In this document: positions 31,907-43,730 of the stretch, one piece after another
How positions within the stretch are numbered: the stretch's first letter is position 1
Layout: every line of letters starts with the position of its first letter
NCBI RefSeq assembly: GCF_001278845.1
Contig: NZ_CP012590.1
Span: 3,224,001 to 3,288,000, forward strand
Reading direction: 5' to 3'
Origin: Actinomyces sp. oral taxon 414
Lineage (GTDB): Bacteria; Actinomycetota; Actinomycetes; Actinomycetales; Actinomycetaceae
Length of the DNA stretch: 64,000 nt
The notes under the pieces: model-generated
Databases searched by the model: none
What the model was told of the DNA's origin: nothing
What the model saw: only the letters and a program-made list of their open reading frames with translations
Position numbers and translations under genes: made by a program

Positions 31907-33492
31907 GCGCGGCGCCCCCACGCGGCCCGCGACTCGCGGCCCAGCAGCCCGCGGCCCCGCGCGAATCCGCGAGCGCGCCGACGCCGCCCCCGCGCGGCCC
32001 GCAGCCCGCGGCCCCGCGGGTGCCGCGCACCCCCCTGGACCGGCTCGCCGCCCGGTGGCGCGCGTCCGCCGCGACGCTGTGGGCCGTGGCGATCGTCATG
32101 GGCCTGTTCGAGCTGCTCATCGCGGGCCGGGTCCTGATCATCCACCCCCGGGCCGACATCCGGCCGCTGCTGGGGCTCGCCCTGCTCGTCGCCGCGGCCC
32201 TGCTCGGCAGACGCCGCAGGCCGCTCGCGGTCGTCATCCTCACCGGCCTGATCTGCGCGGGCGTGAGCCTGTGGGGGCCGCAGGACGCGACCTTCTCGAT
32301 CCCCCCGCTGGTGGCCCTCTACTCCCTGTTCGCCATTGCGGGGACGGCCCAGCGCATTATCGGCCTGCTCGCGGTCTTCGGCTGTTGGACCCTGCCCCTG
32401 GTCGTGATCGGCCCCGTGCGGCCACTCATCGGCTGGATCACGCCGGAGATCCTCCTGCTCGCCGTCGTCGTCACCGCGGCGGCGATCTCCCGGTCCCGCC
32501 GGGAGGCCCTGGAGCACGGCGACGCCCTGCTCGCCGCCCAGGCCGCCGAGCACCGGCTCATGGCGCAGCGCGACGCCGCCCGCCGCCAGGCGCGCGTGGC
32601 CGGCGAGCTCCACGACTCCGTGGGGCACTCCCTGACCGCCATCATCGCCCTGACCGAGGGCCTGGCGGGCGCCGCCGACGACCCCGAACTCGACGAGGCC
32701 ATCGCCACCGTCAACGCCCTCGCCCGCGACGGCCTGGCCGACACCCGCAGCGCCGTCAACGCCCTCCAGCCCCGCCCCGGGCCGGATGATCCGGACGATG
32801 CCGCCGGCCCCGCCGCCGTCAACGCCGTCGACGACGCCGGTGCCGCTGCCATCGCCTCCGGCACCGGCGCCACCGCCGCTGACGCCGCTGCCGGCACCGG
32901 CACCGCCGTCGTCGGCTCCGCCGACGGGAACCCGCCCGCGGAGCCCGGCCGCGCCCACGGCTGGGACGACCTGACCGCCGTCCTGGACACCACCCGGCGC
33001 ACCGGGCTCGCCGTCGCCCTGACCGAGACCGGCCCGCGCCCGCAGGACCCCGGCGTCGCCGACGCCGTCTTCACGCTCGTGCGCGAGGCCCTGACCAATG
33101 TCATGCGCCACGCCGACGGCGCCACCCGGGTCACGGTGGCGCTCGATCACTCCCCCGGCCGCACCGCGGTCACCGTCGTCGACGACGGCGCCGTCCGGCC
33201 CGTCGCGAGCGGGATGCGGGACGGCGCGCCCCGCCCGCGGGCCGATCCGGACGACGGCGCGGACGGGACCGGCCCGGCCGATAGCCCGAGCAGAACCGGC
33301 CCGGACGACGGCGCGGACGGGACCGGCCGGGCGGGGGTGCCCGCGAGCGCCCCGGCCCGCGTTCACGCCCGCGGCCACGGTCTGGCCGGGCTCGCCGCGT
33401 TCGCGGCCGCCCGCGGCGGCGACCTCGTGGCCGGTCCGACGGACGCCGGCTGGCGCCTGCACGCGACCATAGCCCGCGGGGGGCGGCCATGA
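31903..33492 (+). CDS. Sensor histidine kinase, HisKA_3 (NarL-partner) class
   Basis: After an Ala/Pro-rich N-terminus of about 45 residues come roughly six membrane segments with almost no extracellular loop, then the dimerisation box with phospho-His in AGELHDSVGHSL and an ATPase domain with EALTNVMRHA and a late GHGLAGL motif. Two acidic Ala/Asp/Gly insertions interrupt the catalytic part, including DGADGTG repeats. Small-loop kinases of this type often sense cell-envelope antibiotics via the associated transporter. Coupled to the response regulator by a 4-bp overlap. Confidence 0.88.
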   Translation: MSAAPPRGPRLAAQQPAAPRESASAPTPPPRGPQPAAPRVPRTPLDRLAARWRASAATLWAVAIVMGLFELLIAGRVLIIHPRADIRPLLGLALLVAAALLGRRRRPLAVVILTGLICAGVSLWGPQDATFSIPPLVALYSLFAIAGTAQRIIGLLAVFGCWTLPLVVIGPVRPLIGWITPEILLLAVVVTAAAISRSRREALEHGDALLAAQAAEHRLMAQRDAARRQARVAGELHDSVGHSLTAIIALTEGLAGAADDPELDEAIATVNALARDGLADTRSAVNALQPRPGPDDPDDAAGPAAVNAVDDAGAAAIASGTGATAADAAAGTGTAVVGSADGNPPAEPGRAHGWDDLTAVLDTTRRTGLAVALTETGPRPQDPGVADAVFTLVREALTNVMRHADGATRVTVALDHSPGRTAVTVVDDGAVRPVASGMRDGAPRPRADPDDGADGTGPADSPSRTGPDDGADGTGRAGVPASAPARVHARGHGLAGLAAFAAARGGDLVAGPTDAGWRLHATIARGGRP

Positions 33493-34178
33493 CCGGTCCG
33501 ATCATCACCGTCATGGTCGTCGACGACCAGAGGCCGACCCGCATGGGCCTGACCCTCATAATTCACAAGGCCGAGGACCTGCGCGTGATCGCCCAGGCGG
33601 CTCACGGCCGCGACGCCCTGGACCAGCTCGCCGGCATGGCCGCGCGGGGCGAGCGCCTGCCCGACGTCGTGCTCATGGACATCCGCATGCCCGTCCTCAA
33701 CGGCATCGACGCCACCGCCGTCCTCACCCGCCGCTACCCGGCGATCAGGACGCTCGTGCTGACCACCTACGACCAGGACGACTACGCCTTCGGCGCCCTG
33801 GGGGCCGGGGCCTCGGGGTTCCTCCTCAAGGACACCCGCAGCGCCGAGCTGCACCAGGCGATCCGGGCGGTGGCGGCGGGCGACGCCATTCTCACCCCGC
33901 GCATCACCCGGCAGATGCTCAACCAGCACATGACCCGCCGGGCGGTCACGCCCGAGCAGCGCGATGCGCGGCAGCGCCTGGGGGCCCTCAGCCCCAGGGA
34001 GCGGGAGGTGGCCGGACTGGTCGCGCAGGGGCTGACGAACGCGGAGATCGCCGGGCGCCTGTTCATCCAGCCCGATTCGGTCAAGAAGTCGGTCACCCGG
34101 ATCCTGGGCAAGCTGGGGCTGCGCGACCGCGTCCAGCTCGTCATCATCCTGCGCGACGCGCCCGACGCCCCGATGTGA
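33489..34178 (+). CDS. NarL/LuxR-family response regulator
   Basis: Receiver domain with phospho-Asp in VVLMDIRMP and conserved Thr/Lys (LTTYD, FLLKD), followed by a LuxR-type HTH (LSPREREVAGLVAQGLTNAEIA). Partner of the preceding kinase and probable activator of the ABC operon. The length of 229 residues is normal. It is convergent with thioredoxin, 63 bp away. Confidence 0.93.
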   Translation: MTGPIITVMVVDDQRPTRMGLTLIIHKAEDLRVIAQAAHGRDALDQLAGMAARGERLPDVVLMDIRMPVLNGIDATAVLTRRYPAIRTLVLTTYDQDDYAFGALGAGASGFLLKDTRSAELHQAIRAVAAGDAILTPRITRQMLNQHMTRRAVTPEQRDARQRLGALSPREREVAGLVAQGLTNAEIAGRLFIQPDSVKKSVTRILGKLGLRDRVQLVIILRDAPDAPM

Positions 34179-34241
34179 GGCGGAGCGCCGCCGCGCCGGG
34201 AAGGCCCGCGCACCACCGCCGGCCCGCGCCCTCGCTTCGGC

Positions 34242-34625
34242 TCAGGCCTCCTGCGCGCCGGCCTGCGCCTGCTGCTCGGCGACCTTGGCCTTGACCTCGT
34301 CCATGTCGAGCTCGCGGACCTGGGCGATGAGGGAGTCGAGAGCCTTGGCGGGCAGGGCGCCGGCGTCGCGGTAGACCAGGACGTCGTCGCGGAAGACCAT
34401 GAGGGTCGGGATGGAGGTGACGCCGAGCGCGGAGGCCAGGCCCTGCTCGGCCTCGGTGTCGACCTTGGCGAAGGTGATGTCCGGGTGGGCCTCGGAAACC
34501 TTCTCGTAGACGGGGCCGAAGCGCATGCACGGGGGGCACCAGGAGGCCCAGAAGTCGACGAGGGTGATGCCCTCGCCGCGGATGGTGGAGTTGAACTGTT
34601 CGCCGGTGATGTTGACGGTGGCCAT
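34242..34625 (-). CDS. trxA: Thioredoxin with WCPPC active site
   Basis: A 127-residue cytoplasmic thioredoxin. The active site is ASWCPPCMRF; the usual thioredoxin dipeptide is Gly-Pro, and Pro-Pro alters the redox potential in other family members. The cis-Pro loop VTSIPTLMVF is present. A C-terminal Glu/Lys/Ala-rich helix of about 20 residues extends past the fold. GGAAGG precedes the ATG. Confidence 0.92.
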   Translation of the reverse strand: MATVNITGEQFNSTIRGEGITLVDFWASWCPPCMRFGPVYEKVSEAHPDITFAKVDTEAEQGLASALGVTSIPTLMVFRDDVLVYRDAGALPAKALDSLIAQVRELDMDEVKAKVAEQQAQAGAQEA

Positions 34626-34773
34626 GGGGTTCCTTCCGGGACGCGTGTACCGGCAGGCGCAACGGGGTCCGGGCCCGGTGTATTCCGACGCCGCCGCCCT
34701 GTCCTGCGCCGGGAGGGCCCGGTGGCGGCCCGCCGAGTCGCCGCGGCGCAGCGGGTTCGCCCCCGTCGGACGC

Positions 34774-34785
34774 TACAGTGGCCCG
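34774..34785 (+). promoter_or_regulatory. Leaderless-type promoter before CPBP gene
   Basis: TACAGT at 34774-34779 and six bases before ATG 34786, without a ribosome site. Confidence 0.5.
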
Positions 34786-35499
34786 ATGCGATCAGCCGGT
34801 TCGACGAAGAAGCCCCGCTCCTCCTCGCCCCAGGCCCTGGAGCCCCTGCGCTGGTGGCACCTGCTGCTCGGCCTGCCGGCCATGGCCCTCTACATGCTCG
34901 GCAACGCCCTGGCGGGGCTGGGCCTCGTGAGCTCCCCGTGGCCGGGGCGGGTCGTGTACGCGATCGCCGTGGTCATTCTCGCCTCCGTCATCCGGACCTC
35001 CTGGAGTTCGTTCAGGGCGCAGGGGTGGCGGGCCGCGGCCGGCGTCCTGCTCGCCTTCGCCCTGGCCTTCGCCCTCAACGCCCTCGTGTGGCCGGCGATC
35101 GTGCAGGTCCTGGGTCTGCCCGGCGCGAACACCAACCAGGAGATGGTCAGGGCCCTGGTTCTCCGGGCGCCGGTCCTCATGGGTCTGATGGTCGTGGTCG
35201 CCGGTCCCGTGGTGGAGGAGGTGCTCTACCGCTTCGTACTGCTGCGCCCCCTGCTGAAGGTCAATTCGCCGCTGGCGCACGCGGTCGCGGCGCTCGCCTT
35301 CGGCTTCCAGCACGTGGCGGTGGCGGTGCTGGTGGACCATGACACCGCCCAGCTGTGGAACATCATCTCCTACGCGGCGTTCGGTCTCATCCAGTCCGTG
35401 CTCTACGTCCGCCAGCGCAGTCTCATCGGGCCGATCCTGGTCCACGTCCTGGTCAACGGTCTGGGTCTGGCGACCGTGCTGGCGGGCTCGGCCGCCTGA
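34786..35499 (+). CDS. CPBP-family intramembrane metalloprotease (CAAX/Abi)
   Basis: A 237-residue protein with about six to seven membrane helices. The signature VVEEVLYRF carries the paired catalytic Glu, followed by FGFQH and HVLVNGLG with the metal-binding His residues. Members process or inactivate peptides and are frequent in bacteriocin immunity and membrane stress. It is monocistronic. A small hairpin follows at 35500-35521. Confidence 0.88.
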   Translation: MRSAGSTKKPRSSSPQALEPLRWWHLLLGLPAMALYMLGNALAGLGLVSSPWPGRVVYAIAVVILASVIRTSWSSFRAQGWRAAAGVLLAFALAFALNALVWPAIVQVLGLPGANTNQEMVRALVLRAPVLMGLMVVVAGPVVEEVLYRFVLLRPLLKVNSPLAHAVAALAFGFQHVAVAVLVDHDTAQLWNIISYAAFGLIQSVLYVRQRSLIGPILVHVLVNGLGLATVLAGSAA

Positions 35500-35521
35500 G
35501 ATGTACTCGTTTACGAGCATC
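35500..35521 (+). terminator. Small hairpin after the CPBP gene
   Basis: GATG-TA-CTCG pairs with CGAG-CATC through 8 bp with a two-base bulge, directly at the stop codon. It is less GC-rich than its surroundings. Terminator function is inferred. Confidence 0.35.
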
Positions 35522-35606
35522 TTCTGCGCCCGATGCTCGGGAAGTGCTCGTTGTCTGCAATCCTCCCCCCGCGGATGGCGCACAAGCGCCCTTAGACTGA
35601 CATCAC

Positions 35607-36166
35607 GAAAGGTTGTTCCGGGGGCGTCTGTGCGATGCGGGGTCATTGGAGGCGGCGCCGCGACTCCGCGAGAACGTCGCATAACCCGCGAGGTCGCCGG
35701 GTAACCCGCGAGCGCGTAGGATTCCAGTCGAACGCGCACCTCCCACCTGCGCGTTCGACTGGAAACCTACGCGCTCGCGAAGAGTCGGGGGCGGGCCGGC
35801 GGGACCCGGGGATGGGCGAGACCCCCGGGACCTGTCCGGACGCCGGGTTCCTTCCCGGGCCGGCGCTCCCGCGGGCCCGACAGGGTCGTCGAAGTGGTCA
35901 CCGCGGTCGTCGGGGCGCCCGCAGCGGCCGCCGCCCGGCCCGCGGACGCCCTCCCCGGCCGGCCCGAGGGCGCCGGTTTGTCCAAATCTGCCACAAAGGC
36001 CCCGATCGCGCCGGAGCGCCGGAAAAGAATCGTTGATATTCCGCGCTTTTCTTCGCGGCCGATCCCGGCCCGGAGCGCCTTTGTGGCAGATTTGGACACG
36101 CCCCCGCCCCGGGCCACCACAGGAGCCCCACCCGCCCCACGCAGACACCCCCGGAATAACCTTCCC
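35607..36166 (-). repeat. Composite palindromic element, copy C, with inverted ends
   Basis: Same order as copy A, read on the minus strand: end motif GGAAGGTTATTCCGGGG (36166 leftwards), core with perfect 22-bp arms (35979-36000/36077-36098, 120 bp), GC-rich spacer, then a hairpin with 32-bp arms and one mismatch (35707-35738/35748-35779). At 35607 GAAAGGTTGTTCCGGGGG is an inverted match to the outer end. The whole 560-bp unit therefore looks like a small non-autonomous element with IS5-like termini. It fills the gap between CPBP and RpiR genes; no gene is seen. Confidence 0.85.
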
Positions 36167-36197
36167 GGAGCCTCCGCGCGACGCCCACGCCGCCGTC

Positions 36198-36209
36198 TAG
36201 GCTGATGAG
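36198..36209 (+). promoter_or_regulatory. Leaderless-type promoter before the RpiR gene
   Basis: TAGGCT at 36198-36203 with six bases before GTG 36210. Confidence 0.45.
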
Positions 36210-37058
36210 GTGCCCGAGCCCGCGCCCCTCCTCGACCGCGTCGCCGCCTCCCGGCTCACGCCCAGCGGCAGGCGGCTCGCACGGTTCTACGAGGACTCCC
36301 TGCCGGGGGCCGCGCTGATGAACCTGCAGGAGGTGTGCGAGGCGACCGGCCTGTCGAGCGCCACCGTCGTCCGCTTCGCCCGGGCCCTGGGCTACACGGG
36401 GTTCAAGGACATGAGCCAGCGCCTCCAGGCCGAGCTGCGCGCCGGCATCGACCGCCCCATCGATCGGCTCCGCCGCGGCCGGAGCCCCGCCGACGGCGCC
36501 CTCGTCTCCCGCTTCGCCCGGGCCCGCGCCGACCTGGACGCCTCCCTGGCCGCCCTCGACCCGCGGGCCTTCGAGACCGCCGCCGACCTGCTCGGCGACG
36601 CCGGCCGGCCCCTGTACCTGGGCGCCGTCGCCTCGGGGCGCCCCCTCCTCCAGCACTTCGCGCTCCTGGCGAGCTACCTGCGCGGCGGCGTCGTCGTGCT
36701 CGCCGGCACCGACCGGTGGGCGCACGCGCTCAGCGGCATGCCCCCGCGCGCCGTCCTCCTCGCCAGCGCCTTCGACCGCACCCCCGCCATGGTGGAGGCC
36801 GTGCTGGAGCTGGCCGGCGCCCGGGGCGCGACCCGCGTGCTGATCACCAACAGGAGGGCGTCGCCGCTGACCGCGCACGCCGACGTCGTCCTGGTCATCT
36901 CCCACGGATCCGACGGCGTCTTCCGCTCGCGCACGGCGCTGCTCGCCACCCTGGAGGCGCTCCTGGACGCCATGGCCGAGCGCTGCCCCGACACCAGGCG
37001 CCGCGCCGGGGACATCGAGGAGGCGTTCTCCCTCTTCCGCGGCTACACGGACGCGTGA
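36210..37058 (+). CDS. MurR/RpiR-family transcriptional regulator
   Basis: An N-terminal HTH_6 domain (LQEVCEATGLSSATVVRFARALGYTGFKD split over residues 38-67) and a C-terminal SIS sugar-phosphate-binding domain (about 115-250). Members sense phosphosugars. The GTG at 36210 matches the family start. It is followed after 98 bp by the malic/malolactic enzyme gene on the same strand, so it may control that gene. Confidence 0.88.
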   Translation: MPEPAPLLDRVAASRLTPSGRRLARFYEDSLPGAALMNLQEVCEATGLSSATVVRFARALGYTGFKDMSQRLQAELRAGIDRPIDRLRRGRSPADGALVSRFARARADLDASLAALDPRAFETAADLLGDAGRPLYLGAVASGRPLLQHFALLASYLRGGVVVLAGTDRWAHALSGMPPRAVLLASAFDRTPAMVEAVLELAGARGATRVLITNRRASPLTAHADVVLVISHGSDGVFRSRTALLATLEALLDAMAERCPDTRRRAGDIEEAFSLFRGYTDA

Positions 37059-37156
37059 GAGCGCCGGCCGGCGTGTCGCTTTTCCTTCATAACGGAGTAT
37101 CGATGTCAGTTCAGTGTCATACTGGCGCCGTCACCCACTTCAGCCGAGGAGCACGC

Positions 37157-38803
37157 ATGAGCCCCCAGCCGTCCGTCGTCACCAATCCGCTCACCAACCG
37201 CGGCACCGCCTTCACCATCGAGGAGCGGCGCCGACTCGGCCTGACCGGCCGCTTCCCCGCCGCCGTCGAGACCCTCGACCAGCAGGCGTCACGCACCTAC
37301 CGCCAGCTGTGCGGCTTCGAGCGGAACCTGGACAAGTACGTCTTCCTCGACCAGCTCCACGACCGCAACGAGACCCTGTACTACCGGGTCCTGACCGACC
37401 ACCTGGCCGAACTCCTGCCCGTCGTCTACGACCCCACCGTCGGCGAGGCCATCAAGCGGTGGAGCCGGGAGTACCGGCGCTCGCGGGCCGTCTACCTGTC
37501 GGTGGACCGGATCGAGGACGTGCGACCCTCCTTCGAGACGCTCGGCCTGGGGCCCGACGACGTCGACCTGCTGGTGGTCTCCGACGCCGAGGAGATCCTG
37601 GGCATCGGCGACTGGGGCGTCAACGGCACCGACATCTCCGTGGGCAAGCTCGCCGTCTACACGGCCGCCGCCGGCATCCACCCCGGGCGCACCATCGCCG
37701 TCAACCTGGACTGCGGCACCGACAACGAGGCCCTGCTCAACGACCCCTCCTACCTGGGCAACCGGCACGCGCGCGTGCGCGGGAAGCGCTACGACGCCCT
37801 CGTCGAGGAGTACCTGTCGGTGGCCGCCGAGCTCTTCCCCCGCGCCCTGCTCCACTTCGAGGACTTCGGCCCGGCCAACGCCCGCCGCATCCTGCAGGCC
37901 AACCGCGACAAGTACCGCATCTTCAACGACGACATGCAGGGCACCGGGGCGATCGTCATCGCCGCCGTCATTTCCGGCATGAAGGTCACCGGCCAGAACT
38001 TCGCCGACCAGCGCCTGGTCGTCTACGGCGCGGGCACGGCCGGCACGGGCATGGCCGACCAGATCCGCGCCGGCATGGTGCGCGACGGGCTGAGCCCCGA
38101 CGAGGCGCGCTCACGCATCTGGCTCATCGACCGGGCGGGCCTGGTCACCGACGACATGGAGGGACTGCCCGACTACCAGCGCGCCTACGCCCGGCCCGCC
38201 GGCGAGGCCGCCGACTGGACGCGCGAGCACGGGCGCATCGGCCTGCTGGAGACCGTGCGCCGGGTGCACCCGACGATCCTCATCGGCACCTCCACCGATC
38301 ACGGCGCCTTCACCCGGGACGTCGTCGAGGCCATGAGCGCCGGCGTGGAGCGGCCCATCATCCTGCCGCTGTCCAACCCGACCGAGCGCATCGAGGCCAT
38401 GCCGGCCGACGTCGTCGCCTGGTCCGGCGGCAAGGCGCTGGTGGCCACCGGCATCCCGGTGGAGCCCTTCGACTACCGGGGCACCCGGTTCACCATCGGC
38501 CAGGGCAACAACGCCCTGCTCTACCCGGGCCTGGGGCTGGGCGTCATCGTTTCCGGAGCGAGCCGGGTCACCGACGGCATGCTGCTGGCCGCGGCGCGGG
38601 CGGTGGCGGGTCAGGTGGACCCGACGGCGCCCGGCGCGGCCCTGCTGCCGCCGGTGGAGAACCTGCGGGCCTCCTCGGCGACCGTGGCGGTGGCCGTGGC
38701 CCGCCAGGCGCAGGCCGACGGCGTGGCCGTGGCCCGCCACGACAACCTCATCCAGGCCGTCCAGGACGCCATGTGGGAGCCGGTCTACCCCGAGGTCGCC
38801 TGA
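37157..38803 (+). CDS. NAD-dependent malic enzyme / malolactic enzyme-like
   Basis: A 548-residue protein with GLTGRFPAAVETLDQQ, VVSDAEEILGIGDWGVNG, IFNDDMQGTGAIV and the NAD motif VVYGAGTAGTGMA. These blocks are characteristic of the malic/malolactic enzyme family, and the N-terminal half strongly recalls malolactic enzymes. Malate would go to pyruvate, or directly to lactate if malolactic; sequence alone does not decide. The ATG at 37157 has GAGGAG upstream. The downstream ThrE/YjjPB-like exporter could move a dicarboxylate or product. Confidence 0.85.
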   Translation: MSPQPSVVTNPLTNRGTAFTIEERRRLGLTGRFPAAVETLDQQASRTYRQLCGFERNLDKYVFLDQLHDRNETLYYRVLTDHLAELLPVVYDPTVGEAIKRWSREYRRSRAVYLSVDRIEDVRPSFETLGLGPDDVDLLVVSDAEEILGIGDWGVNGTDISVGKLAVYTAAAGIHPGRTIAVNLDCGTDNEALLNDPSYLGNRHARVRGKRYDALVEEYLSVAAELFPRALLHFEDFGPANARRILQANRDKYRIFNDDMQGTGAIVIAAVISGMKVTGQNFADQRLVVYGAGTAGTGMADQIRAGMVRDGLSPDEARSRIWLIDRAGLVTDDMEGLPDYQRAYARPAGEAADWTREHGRIGLLETVRRVHPTILIGTSTDHGAFTRDVVEAMSAGVERPIILPLSNPTERIEAMPADVVAWSGGKALVATGIPVEPFDYRGTRFTIGQGNNALLYPGLGLGVIVSGASRVTDGMLLAAARAVAGQVDPTAPGAALLPPVENLRASSATVAVAVARQAQADGVAVARHDNLIQAVQDAMWEPVYPEVA

Positions 38804-38812
38804 GGGGCCGGC

Positions 38813-40093
38813 GTGGGAGCCTCGGGCTGGCCGCGCCGGCAGGACGGGCACGGTCCGCGCACGGCGGCGCTGGTGACTCGCGCCGTCGCCCTCCTCATGG
38901 ACTCCGGGCAGCCGGCCGGAGACTCGGAGAGGGCCGTGACGCGTCTCAACGAGCTGCTGGGAACCCGCTACCGGGTGCTCACCGGCTGGTCGCAGGTCAT
39001 GCTCCTCGACGACGACGGCGCCGTCCTGTCGGTCCGCCCGATCCACCCGGTGTCCACCCACATGGGGCGGGCCACCGCCGTCACCAGGGCCCTGGCCGAG
39101 AGCACCGGGCTCGACGACGACCGTCTGGAGTCCCTCCTGGACGAGGCCGAGGCCCGCCCGGTCAGCCCGACGTGGCTCTTCGTCCTGGCCGCGGGCGGCG
39201 GGGCCGCCCTGCTGTCGATCATCTTCGGGGCCGACCACCCGCACTCGATCGCCCTCATCTTCGCCGCCGCGGCCCTGGGCGGCCTGGCCCGCAGGCTGCT
39301 GGCGGGCCGGGCCACCCCGGTGGCGCAGGTCTTCGTCGCCGCCCTCATCGGCGGCCTCGCCGGGAGCCTGTCGGTCCACCTCGGCTGGACCAGCAGCGCC
39401 CGGCTCGTGGCCGTGTGCCCCGCGATGGTGCTCGTACCCGGCCCGCAGGTCCTGAGCGGGGCCATTGCGATCGCCGAACGCCGCCACGACATGGGGCTGG
39501 CGCGCCTGTCCGACGCCGGTCTGACGATCCTGGCCATCAGCGCCGGCCTGCTGGCCGGGCTCATGACCGGCGGCGCCGACCTGCCGGTCAGCGCGACGAC
39601 GCGCCCCGTACCGGCCTGGCTGGACATCGCCTGCGGCGCGGCCGTGGCCGTGTGCTACCCCGTCTACTTCTCCATGCCGGCAGCCGCCGCCGGCTGGGCC
39701 CTCCTGGCCGGAGGGCTCGGGCACGCGGCGCACTGGGCGGCCCTGAGCCTGTGGGGGTGGAACGCCCCGGCGGCCTCCCTGGCGGCCTGCGCCGTCGTCT
39801 CGACCCTGCTCACCCCGGTGTGCCGGGCCCGCCGCATCCCCTTCGCGGGCGCGGGATTCGCCGCGGTCGTCGCGCTCGTCCCGGGCGTGTACCTCTTCAG
39901 GAGCGCCGCGGGGGCGCTCGACCTGCTGAGCGCGGGCGGGGCGGGCCAGGACACGCTGCTGTCCACGGCGACCGACCTGAGCACGGCGGTGCTCATCATT
40001 CTGGGAATGGCGGTGGGACTGGTCGTGCCCCACCGCCTGTGGCGCCGGCGCGGGCCCGGCGCCGTCGGTCCGGGAACGGCCCGCCGGGGCTAG
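38813..40093 (+). CDS. ThrE / YjjP-YjjB-type exporter
   Basis: A 426-residue membrane protein. Residues about 20-130 are a cytoplasmic ThrE N-domain (LLMDSGQPAGDSERAV), followed by about ten hydrophobic segments in two blocks, matching fused YjjP- and YjjB-like halves. Known relatives export threonine/serine or, for YjjPB, succinate. The GTG at 38813 lies nine bases after the malic-enzyme stop, so co-transcription is likely and a C4-dicarboxylate or malate-linked role is plausible. Confidence 0.82.
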   Translation: MGASGWPRRQDGHGPRTAALVTRAVALLMDSGQPAGDSERAVTRLNELLGTRYRVLTGWSQVMLLDDDGAVLSVRPIHPVSTHMGRATAVTRALAESTGLDDDRLESLLDEAEARPVSPTWLFVLAAGGGAALLSIIFGADHPHSIALIFAAAALGGLARRLLAGRATPVAQVFVAALIGGLAGSLSVHLGWTSSARLVAVCPAMVLVPGPQVLSGAIAIAERRHDMGLARLSDAGLTILAISAGLLAGLMTGGADLPVSATTRPVPAWLDIACGAAVAVCYPVYFSMPAAAAGWALLAGGLGHAAHWAALSLWGWNAPAASLAACAVVSTLLTPVCRARRIPFAGAGFAAVVALVPGVYLFRSAAGALDLLSAGGAGQDTLLSTATDLSTAVLIILGMAVGLVVPHRLWRRRGPGAVGPGTARRG

Positions 40094-40129
40094 GCCCCCG
40101 CCCGGACCCGGCCGATCCCGCGCCCCGGG

Positions 40130-40444
40130 TCAATCGCCGCTGGTGCGCAGAAGCGCGCCATGGTCACGTCCACCGTAGTAAATACCGAGGACCTCGACCC
40201 TCTCGTCGATGACGGTGAAGGCGATCACAGCACGCCGACGGAATCCGACGGTGCGCAAACCGGGTCTGATGTCATCACGAGCGCGACCTACCATCGGGAA
40301 GTCGGCCAGTGCATCGCACCGGTCCATGAGCGCAGACACATAGGCCTCGGCCCGATCGGGGAAGCCCGACTCTCGCGCGATCCAGTCGTAGAGATCGATC
40401 AGGTGACGCTCCGCCCGCGGGGAATAGACGACGCGCCGGGTCAT
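40130..40444 (-). CDS. parE: ParE/RelE-superfamily toxin
   Basis: A 104-residue toxin with the ParE pattern: VVYSPRAERHLIDLYDWIA in helix 1 and a C-terminal IAFTVIDERVEVLGIYYGGRD strand pair read in two parts. ParE members poison gyrase; RelE-like mRNA cleavage is the alternative. It lies 15 bp downstream of the antitoxin gene on the same strand, which is the canonical order. Confidence 0.9.
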   Translation of the reverse strand: MTRRVVYSPRAERHLIDLYDWIARESGFPDRAEAYVSALMDRCDALADFPMVGRARDDIRPGLRTVGFRRRAVIAFTVIDERVEVLGIYYGGRDHGALLRTSGD

Positions 40445-40459
40445 GATCGCCCTTAACCC

Positions 40460-40732
40460 TCAGTCTTCAGCCATCCGGCGGTTGTGGAGGGCCGCGATGC
40501 GAGCGCGCACCTGCGAAGCGTCCAGAGCCAGGGCGGAGTCGGTCCTCAACTCGTCGTAAGCCAGCGCCGCTTCACTGCGCAGCCAAGTGTCCAGGGCCTC
40601 CTCACGGGCGAACAACTCCCGGAGCCCGTCGCTTACGGCCTCGCTGCGATCGGCGTAGGCGCCCGCAGCGACGCGCTGCTCCAACTCGTCCGCCAGGCGG
40701 TTCGGCAGGGTGATGCTCAGTTGCTTGCCCAC
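40460..40732 (-). CDS. parD: ParD-family ribbon-helix-helix antitoxin
   Basis: A 90-residue protein with an N-terminal RHH DNA-binding segment (KQLSITLPNRLADELEQRV) and an acidic C-terminal helix for toxin binding. It probably represses its own operon. AGGAGGGT-like purines precede the ATG at 40732. The pair sits between housekeeping genes, a typical position for a chromosomal toxin-antitoxin module. Confidence 0.9.
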   Translation of the reverse strand: MGKQLSITLPNRLADELEQRVAAGAYADRSEAVSDGLRELFAREEALDTWLRSEAALAYDELRTDSALALDASQVRARIAALHNRRMAED

Positions 40733-40815
40733 AGGAACCCTCCTCTCGTCGGTGGGAGGATTCTACACCGGGCCCCGCCCGGGTCGGCCGGCCCCGCACC
40801 CCGGGACGGCCGTCC

Positions 40816-43463
<2,648 letters not shown>

Positions 43464-43730
43464 GGTGCTCCTCTTGGGTCCTTCCGCGCTGCCGCCGCGG
43501 GCCGTGGACCGGCATGGGCCGCCAACGCGTCGAGGCGGGAAGCGGCCCACGACGGCGTGGCTACTTCGTCAGCATAGGACATGTCCGGCCGACGGGCGCG
43601 CGCAGTCCCACCGCCCGAGAAGGCCCCCTCCGCCCGCCGGCGCGGCCCGGCCGACGGCCCGCCCACGACGGCGGTCAGGCGAAGCCCCCGGCTTCGGGTC
43701 GACGGCGCCGGCGCGCCCCGCCGTAGGCGC

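Noticed and set aside
40130..40732. Calling the toxin RelE specifically
   Set aside because: The RHH ParD-type antitoxin and toxin pattern fit ParDE better; RelE activity cannot be read from sequence.
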